DNA of 8,129 bases from an uncultured Clostridia bacterium (GTDB lineage Bacteria; Bacillota; Clostridia; Christensenellales; UBA1242), in NCBI GenBank assembly GCA_934725795.1, contig CAKVCF010000024.1:1-8129 (forward strand), read 5' to 3'. Shown one piece after another: positions 4,523-8,129 of the stretch. The first letter of the stretch is position 1, and every line of letters starts with the position of its first letter. The notes under the pieces were generated by a model, which had not been told where the DNA came from, did no database searches, and saw nothing but the letters and a program-made list of their open reading frames with translations. The translations under genes were made by a program, and so were the position numbers.

Positions 4523-5200
4523 TTATTTTATTGGATTTAATTTAGGTAAATTTTTTCCACGAGGATATTGTTTTGGTGTAGATTTAATTTTTTCTACAAC
4601 AATTATATTTCTTTCACCTTGGTTGTTTGGCAAATCAAAATGTAAAATTTGTTTAACCTTTCCACCTAAAATTGATATAGCATTTTTTGCTTCTTCAATT
4701 TCTTCTTCAGCACTGCTTCCTTTATATGCCAACACCATACCACCAACTTTTACAAGTGGTAAAAGGTATTCAAGCAAAGTATTTAATCTTGCAACCGCCC
4801 TAGCAACTGCTACATCAAATTTTTCTCTGTTATTTAAAGCAAAATCTTCAGCACGCGCATGTATGTTTGTTGTCTCTATTCCAAGTTCAACAATCAGTTC
4901 ATTTAAAAAGTTGATTCTCTTATTTAAACTGTCTACCATTGTAAGGTTTATGTCAGGCCTTACAATTTTAAGTGGTAAACTAGGAAATCCCGCCCCTGTG
5001 CCAACATCTACCATTCTTGCATTTTGTGGTATAATGTCAACAGGTAAAATACTATCTAAAAAATGTTTATCAAACACTTGGTCTTTTTCAGTGATTGCGG
5101 TAAGGTTAACTTTTTCATTATATGAGACAAGTTTTTCAAAATACAAATTGAAAATATTCTCATTATCTTTAATTAATTTTTCTTGTTTTTCAATATTCAT
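4523..5200 (-). CDS. rsmG: 16S rRNA (guanine527-N7)-methyltransferase RsmG (GidB)
   Basis: RsmG uses S-adenosylmethionine to methylate N7 of G527 in 16S rRNA; its loss gives low-level streptomycin resistance in several bacteria. The product has 225 residues, within the family range. YNEKVNLTAI (27-36) is the conserved entry motif, VDVGTGAGFPSLPL (64-77) the SAM-binding glycine loop, VDSLNKR (89-95) the following acidic strand, ARAVARL (133-139) a core motif, and the end YPRGKNLPKLNPI is the family's basic tail. I chose the ATG at 5200 because AGGTG lies 9 bases upstream and the protein then begins MNIE, as in Bacillus; a GTG at 5212 would add four residues but would use the ribosome site as codon. 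It lies 146 bp downstream of mnmG with no clear terminator between them, so co-transcription is likely. Confidence 0.95.
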   Translation of the reverse strand: MNIEKQEKLIKDNENIFNLYFEKLVSYNEKVNLTAITEKDQVFDKHFLDSILPVDIIPQNARMVDVGTGAGFPSLPLKIVRPDINLTMVDSLNKRINFLNELIVELGIETTNIHARAEDFALNNREKFDVAVARAVARLNTLLEYLLPLVKVGGMVLAYKGSSAEEEIEEAKNAISILGGKVKQILHFDLPNNQGERNIIVVEKIKSTPKQYPRGKNLPKLNPIK

Positions 5201-5209
5201 ATAATAAAA

Positions 5210-5214
5210 CACCT
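5210..5214 (-). promoter_or_regulatory. Ribosome binding site deciding the rsmG start
   Basis: AGGTG on the minus strand matches part of the AAGGAGGTGATC anti-16S complement and lies 9 bases before the ATG at 5200. The same bases contain the alternative GTG start (5212-5210), which this placement argues against. Confidence 0.5.
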
Positions 5215-5346
5215 GTTTTTACTATTTTAAAGTGATTTTTGTTAATTTTTTAAAATATTTTTAATAATTTTTTTTGTTTTTATTTAACCATATAAAAATT
5301 TAAATTAAATAATCAAAATAAAATTTGCATCAATCATTAAACTTTG

Positions 5347-7212
5347 TTAAATATAATTTTTAAGTTTTAACCACACCAACAACACATTAATGTCTGCTGG
5401 GCTAACGCCGTCAATACGCTTTGCTTGACCAAGTGTGGATGGATTAAACTTATTCAATTTTTGCCTTGCTTCCAAACGTAAGCCACCAATTTGGTTGTAA
5501 TCAATATTTGGTAAAGCAAGGTTCTCTGTTTTTTGTTGCTTCAAAATAAGTTCTTTTTCTTGCTTGATATATCCATCATATTTAATTTCAGTATTAACAT
5601 AACTTAACACATTATCAGGTATATCATTAAACAAATCAAATTCATTTTTAACATCAAAAATGTCAATGTTATTTCGCTTAATAACTTCCTTTAATGTGAG
5701 GCCAGATTTAGGCATGCTTTCATTTTTACTTTCAAACAAATGACGTAATTTTTCAGGATTACACATTGTGCTTAAAGATTGATATACTTGTTCAATTTGT
5801 GCTAATTTTTTGGTAAATAATTTGTATTGTTTGGAACTTACAAGCCCTAAATTGTGGCCAATTTCTGTTAAACGAATATCACAGTTATCTTGCCTTAAAG
5901 TTAAGCGATATTCTGCACGGCTTGTCATCATGCGGTATGGCTCAATTATATCTTTTGTAACCAAATCATCAACAAGCACACCAATATATGCCTGATCTCT
6001 GCCTAACACAAAAGGAGGTTTTTTATCAACATATCTTTCAGCATTTATACCTGCAATTATTCCTTGTGCAGCAGCTTCTTCGTAACCGCTTGTGCCATTG
6101 ATTTGTCCAGCAAAGAAAAGTCCATTTATCTTTTTGCTTTCCAAATTGTTTTTAAGTTCGGTTGCATTAATGCAGTCGTATTCTATAGCATAAGCAAAAC
6201 GCATAATTTTAACATTTTCAAAACCAGGAATGAGTCTATACATTTTTCTTTGCACATCACTTGGCATACTGCTTGAAATGCCTTGAACATAAATTTCATC
6301 AGTGCTTGCACTTTCTGGCTCTAAAAATAATTGATGACGTTCTTTATCTGCAAAACGCATAATTTTATCTTCAATACTAGGACAATATCTAGGGCCAATA
6401 CCATGAATTTTGCCTGAATATAGTGGTGCACGGTCAATATTTGCTCTTATACAATCATGCATCGCTGTGGATGTATAACCTAAATAACAAGGCAGTTTAT
6501 TCTTAACTCTCTTCCCAGTAGAGCTGAAACTTACATTCAAATCATCCCCAGGTTGAATTTCAAATTTAGAAAAATCAATACTCTTTTTGTCAACACGTGC
6601 TGGTGTGCCAGTTTTAAAACGTCTTATTTCAATGCCTAAATCCATAAGTGATTTTGTAAGCATTGTACTTGGTTCAAATCCATTTGGTCCTGTGTGTTTT
6701 GTAAAATCACCAATAATAATTTTGCTGTTTAAGTATACGCCTGTGGCAACCACCACTGCATCGCATTTAAAGGTTTCACCCATGCTGTTTTTAACACCAA
6801 CAACTTTATCATCTTCAACTAAAATTTGTGAAATTTCGCATTGTAAAACATCAAGATTTTTTTGGTGTTCAATTGTTTTTTTCATTTCGGTATGATAGAC
6901 AACTTTGTCAACTTGTGCACGCAAAGATTGCACTGCTGGTCCTTTGCCAGAGTTAAGCATGCGCAACTGCAACATTGCCTTGTCAGCGTTTTTACCCATC
7001 TCTCCACCAAGCGCGTCAACTTCACCAGCTAATTGTCCTTTTGCTGTGCCGCCAACACTAGGGTTGCATGCCAAAAAAGCAATGCTGTCTAAATTAAGTG
7101 TGGTAAGCAAAGTTTTCTTTCCAAGGCGTGAAAGAGCTAAGCATGCTTCACTTCCAGCATGCCCACTGCCAATAACAACTGTATCATAACTATCTACAAA
7201 GTTTTCGATCAT
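5347..7212 (-). CDS. mnmG: tRNA uridine-5-carboxymethylaminomethyl modification enzyme MnmG (GidA)
   Basis: MnmG is the FAD- and NADH-dependent partner of MnmE; the complex adds an aminomethyl or carboxymethylaminomethyl group to wobble U34 of certain tRNAs, using methylene-tetrahydrofolate. From the chosen ATG the protein has 621 residues, close to the usual length of about 630. The FAD fold starts with VVIGSGHAG (12-20). The catalytic-region cysteine is in ACNPSVGG (C49), followed by DALGGEMG; the second conserved cysteine is in GPRYCPSIEDK (C277), and the second signature AGQINGTSGYEEAAAQG is near 368-384. The C-terminal helical domain that contacts MnmE is complete. An in-frame TTG at 7236 would add eight residues (MKKKINIS); I prefer the ATG at 7212, where family members begin a few residues before the FAD motif. 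No strong Shine-Dalgarno serves either. It has its own promoter and probably leads into rsmG. Confidence 0.95.
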   Translation of the reverse strand: MIENFVDSYDTVVIGSGHAGSEACLALSRLGKKTLLTTLNLDSIAFLACNPSVGGTAKGQLAGEVDALGGEMGKNADKAMLQLRMLNSGKGPAVQSLRAQVDKVVYHTEMKKTIEHQKNLDVLQCEISQILVEDDKVVGVKNSMGETFKCDAVVVATGVYLNSKIIIGDFTKHTGPNGFEPSTMLTKSLMDLGIEIRRFKTGTPARVDKKSIDFSKFEIQPGDDLNVSFSSTGKRVKNKLPCYLGYTSTAMHDCIRANIDRAPLYSGKIHGIGPRYCPSIEDKIMRFADKERHQLFLEPESASTDEIYVQGISSSMPSDVQRKMYRLIPGFENVKIMRFAYAIEYDCINATELKNNLESKKINGLFFAGQINGTSGYEEAAAQGIIAGINAERYVDKKPPFVLGRDQAYIGVLVDDLVTKDIIEPYRMMTSRAEYRLTLRQDNCDIRLTEIGHNLGLVSSKQYKLFTKKLAQIEQVYQSLSTMCNPEKLRHLFESKNESMPKSGLTLKEVIKRNNIDIFDVKNEFDLFNDIPDNVLSYVNTEIKYDGYIKQEKELILKQQKTENLALPNIDYNQIGGLRLEARQKLNKFNPSTLGQAKRIDGVSPADINVLLVWLKLKNYI

Positions 7213-7264
7213 ACTTATATTTATCTTCTTTTTCAATTTGTTTTTTCTTGTTCGTAACTAAAAT

Positions 7265-7292
7265 ATTATAGCATATATTTAAAAATTTTCAA
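7265..7292 (-). promoter_or_regulatory. mnmG promoter with extended -10
   Basis: On the minus strand TTGAAA (7292-7287) and TATAAT (7270-7265) are 16 bp apart, and the -10 is preceded by TG in the extended form TGCTATAAT. Transcription should start near 7258, giving a leader of about 45 bases. With the terminator at 7364-7399 it separates mnmG from mnmE. Confidence 0.7.
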
Positions 7293-7363
7293 TTATTTGC
7301 GTAAATATAATGGTTTAAATTTTTTAAATTTTAAAAATTGATATTGTTTTCCATGAAAAAAGT

Positions 7364-7399
7364 AAAAAATCCTAACTTTTTGTAAATAATTAGGATTTT
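7364..7399 (-). terminator. Intrinsic terminator after mnmE
   Basis: A 10-bp perfect stem (TTAGGATTTT at 7390-7399 with AAAATCCTAA at 7366-7375) has a 14-base loop. On the minus strand the stem runs into six T (7369-7364), and after AC a second run of six T. It lies 64 bp beyond the mnmE stop and ends that transcript before the mnmG promoter. The stem is AT-rich, so efficiency may be moderate. Confidence 0.75.
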
Positions 7400-7463
7400 A
7401 ATTTATTGTTGTTTTTAGATGAGTGAGTCAAATAGTAATAGTAAAATTGTCTTTTTCCTTAAA

Positions 7464-8129
7464 CTATTTTCCTAAGCAGAATTTGCTAAATATTTTATCA
7501 ATAATCGCTTCATTGCTTGTTGTTCCGCTTATCTCACCAAGTGTCAACCAAGCCTGTTTAATTTCAGTACTCAAAATATCCATTGTGGCAAAATTAAATA
7601 TTTTAACAACATTATCAAGTAAACTTAAAGTTCTGTTTATACACTCTATATGGCGCATATTTGTAAGGTATAGTCCATTATCTAGTGTTTTTGTGCCGAT
7701 TGATTCGTTAAAGATTTCTTGTTTTAACAATTCAATATTTTCACCAGTTTGTGTACTAACACATAGATAATTTTCTTTGTCTTTTGGTGTAAACAAATCA
7801 CTTTTGTTAAAGATTGGAATATGTGGTTTGTTTGTTTCGATATTGTTGATATTGTCCTTATCACTTACCAATAAAACAAGGTCTGCATTGTTTAAAGCCT
7901 GTTTTGCCCTGTCGATACCAATATTTTCAACAATGTCATTGCTTTCATGTATACCAGCTGTGTCAAACAGTCTAAATATTATACCATTATATTCATATTC
8001 TGCTTCAACAACGTCCCTTGTTGTACCAGCAATATTTGTAACAATTGCTTTTTGTGAACTTGTTAAAGCATTTAACAAACTTGATTTACCAACATTTGGA
8101 GCTCCAACAATTGCAACATTTACACCGTT
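7464..8129 (-). CDS. mnmE: tRNA modification GTPase MnmE (TrmE), C-terminal part; 5' end outside window
   Basis: MnmE is the GTPase partner of MnmG in U34 modification of tRNA. The frame is open to the window edge, so only the last 221 residues are present; the N-terminal folate-binding domain and first helices lie beyond 8129. Visible are the G1 loop GAPNVGKSS (9-17), AGTTRD (G2), DTAGIHES (G3), NKSDL (G4) and the SAK-like CVSTQTG (G5). The sequence ends with FCLGK, matching the family's conserved C-terminal CIGK box, whose cysteine is important for tRNA modification. From the G1 loop to the end it is somewhat shorter than the Escherichia coli protein. A terminator follows the stop, so mnmE is separate from mnmG although the two sit side by side as usual. 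Confidence 0.95.
   Translation of the reverse strand, partial: NGVNVAIVGAPNVGKSSLLNALTSSQKAIVTNIAGTTRDVVEAEYEYNGIIFRLFDTAGIHESNDIVENIGIDRAKQALNNADLVLLVSDKDNINNIETNKPHIPIFNKSDLFTPKDKENYLCVSTQTGENIELLKQEIFNESIGTKTLDNGLYLTNMRHIECINRTLSLLDNVVKIFNFATMDILSTEIKQAWLTLGEISGTTSNEAIIDKIFSKFCLGK

Noticed and set aside
5201..5212. GTG start four codons upstream for rsmG
   Set aside because: The GTG is part of the AGGTG ribosome site that properly serves the ATG at 5200, and family members begin with MNIE-like sequence.
5213..5346. Separate rsmG promoter in the mnmG-rsmG gap
   Set aside because: Pairs such as TTGATT with TATATG (16 bp) are weak, and similar matches are expected by chance in such AT-rich DNA; no terminator separates the genes.
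7213..7236. TTG start eight codons upstream for mnmG
   Set aside because: TTG is a rare start and the extra MKKKINIS is not a family feature. It remains possible because neither start has a clear ribosome site.

Overview
The window looks like the chromosomal origin neighbourhood of a low-GC bacterium, most likely a Bacillota (Firmicutes) member of clostridial type. The evidence is a DnaA gene with a cluster of TTATCCACA-type boxes upstream, classic sigma-A promoters (TTGACA/TATAAT, 16-17 bp spacers), strong intrinsic terminators, an AGGAG ribosome binding site, very AT-rich spacers, and the mnmE-mnmG-rsmG block that normally flanks Firmicute origins. Two or three TTTGTCGAA-like Spo0A-box matches beside the DnaA boxes hint at a spore-forming ancestry. 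The species cannot be named from this sequence.

Layout. 1-1281 is non-coding: possible Spo0A boxes (59-91), a T-rich tract (181-230), a DnaA-box cluster (242-379), then about 900 bp of AT-rich DNA. That stretch is punctuated by CG-rich motifs, including a degenerate iteron-like array of about 37-bp period (836-1114). dnaA (1330-2679, +) has its own near-consensus promoter and a strong terminator, so it appears monocistronic. Four genes on the minus strand converge on it. From right to left these are mnmE (5' end cut by the window edge), mnmG, rsmG and recF. mnmE ends at its own terminator; mnmG has its own promoter and probably carries rsmG; recF has a perfect consensus promoter that abuts its start codon and a terminator that overlaps its last codons.

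How the genes work together. DnaA starts replication at the box cluster; RecF loads RecA at gapped DNA with RecO/RecR; MnmE and MnmG jointly modify the wobble uridine of certain tRNAs; RsmG methylates 16S rRNA. They are unrelated housekeeping functions held together by the conserved origin neighbourhood.

What is unusual. The standard dnaA-dnaN-recF-gyrB order is broken: dnaN is absent downstream of dnaA, and recF is inverted and joined to the end of the mnmE-mnmG-rsmG block. If the origin is at 242-379, all four minus-strand genes face the replication fork. Other points are the CG-rich motif array between the boxes and dnaA, long perfect alternating purine-pyrimidine tracts, and the apparently leaderless recF transcript. 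I see no mobile element, CRISPR array, tRNA or rRNA, and no clearly new multi-gene system.
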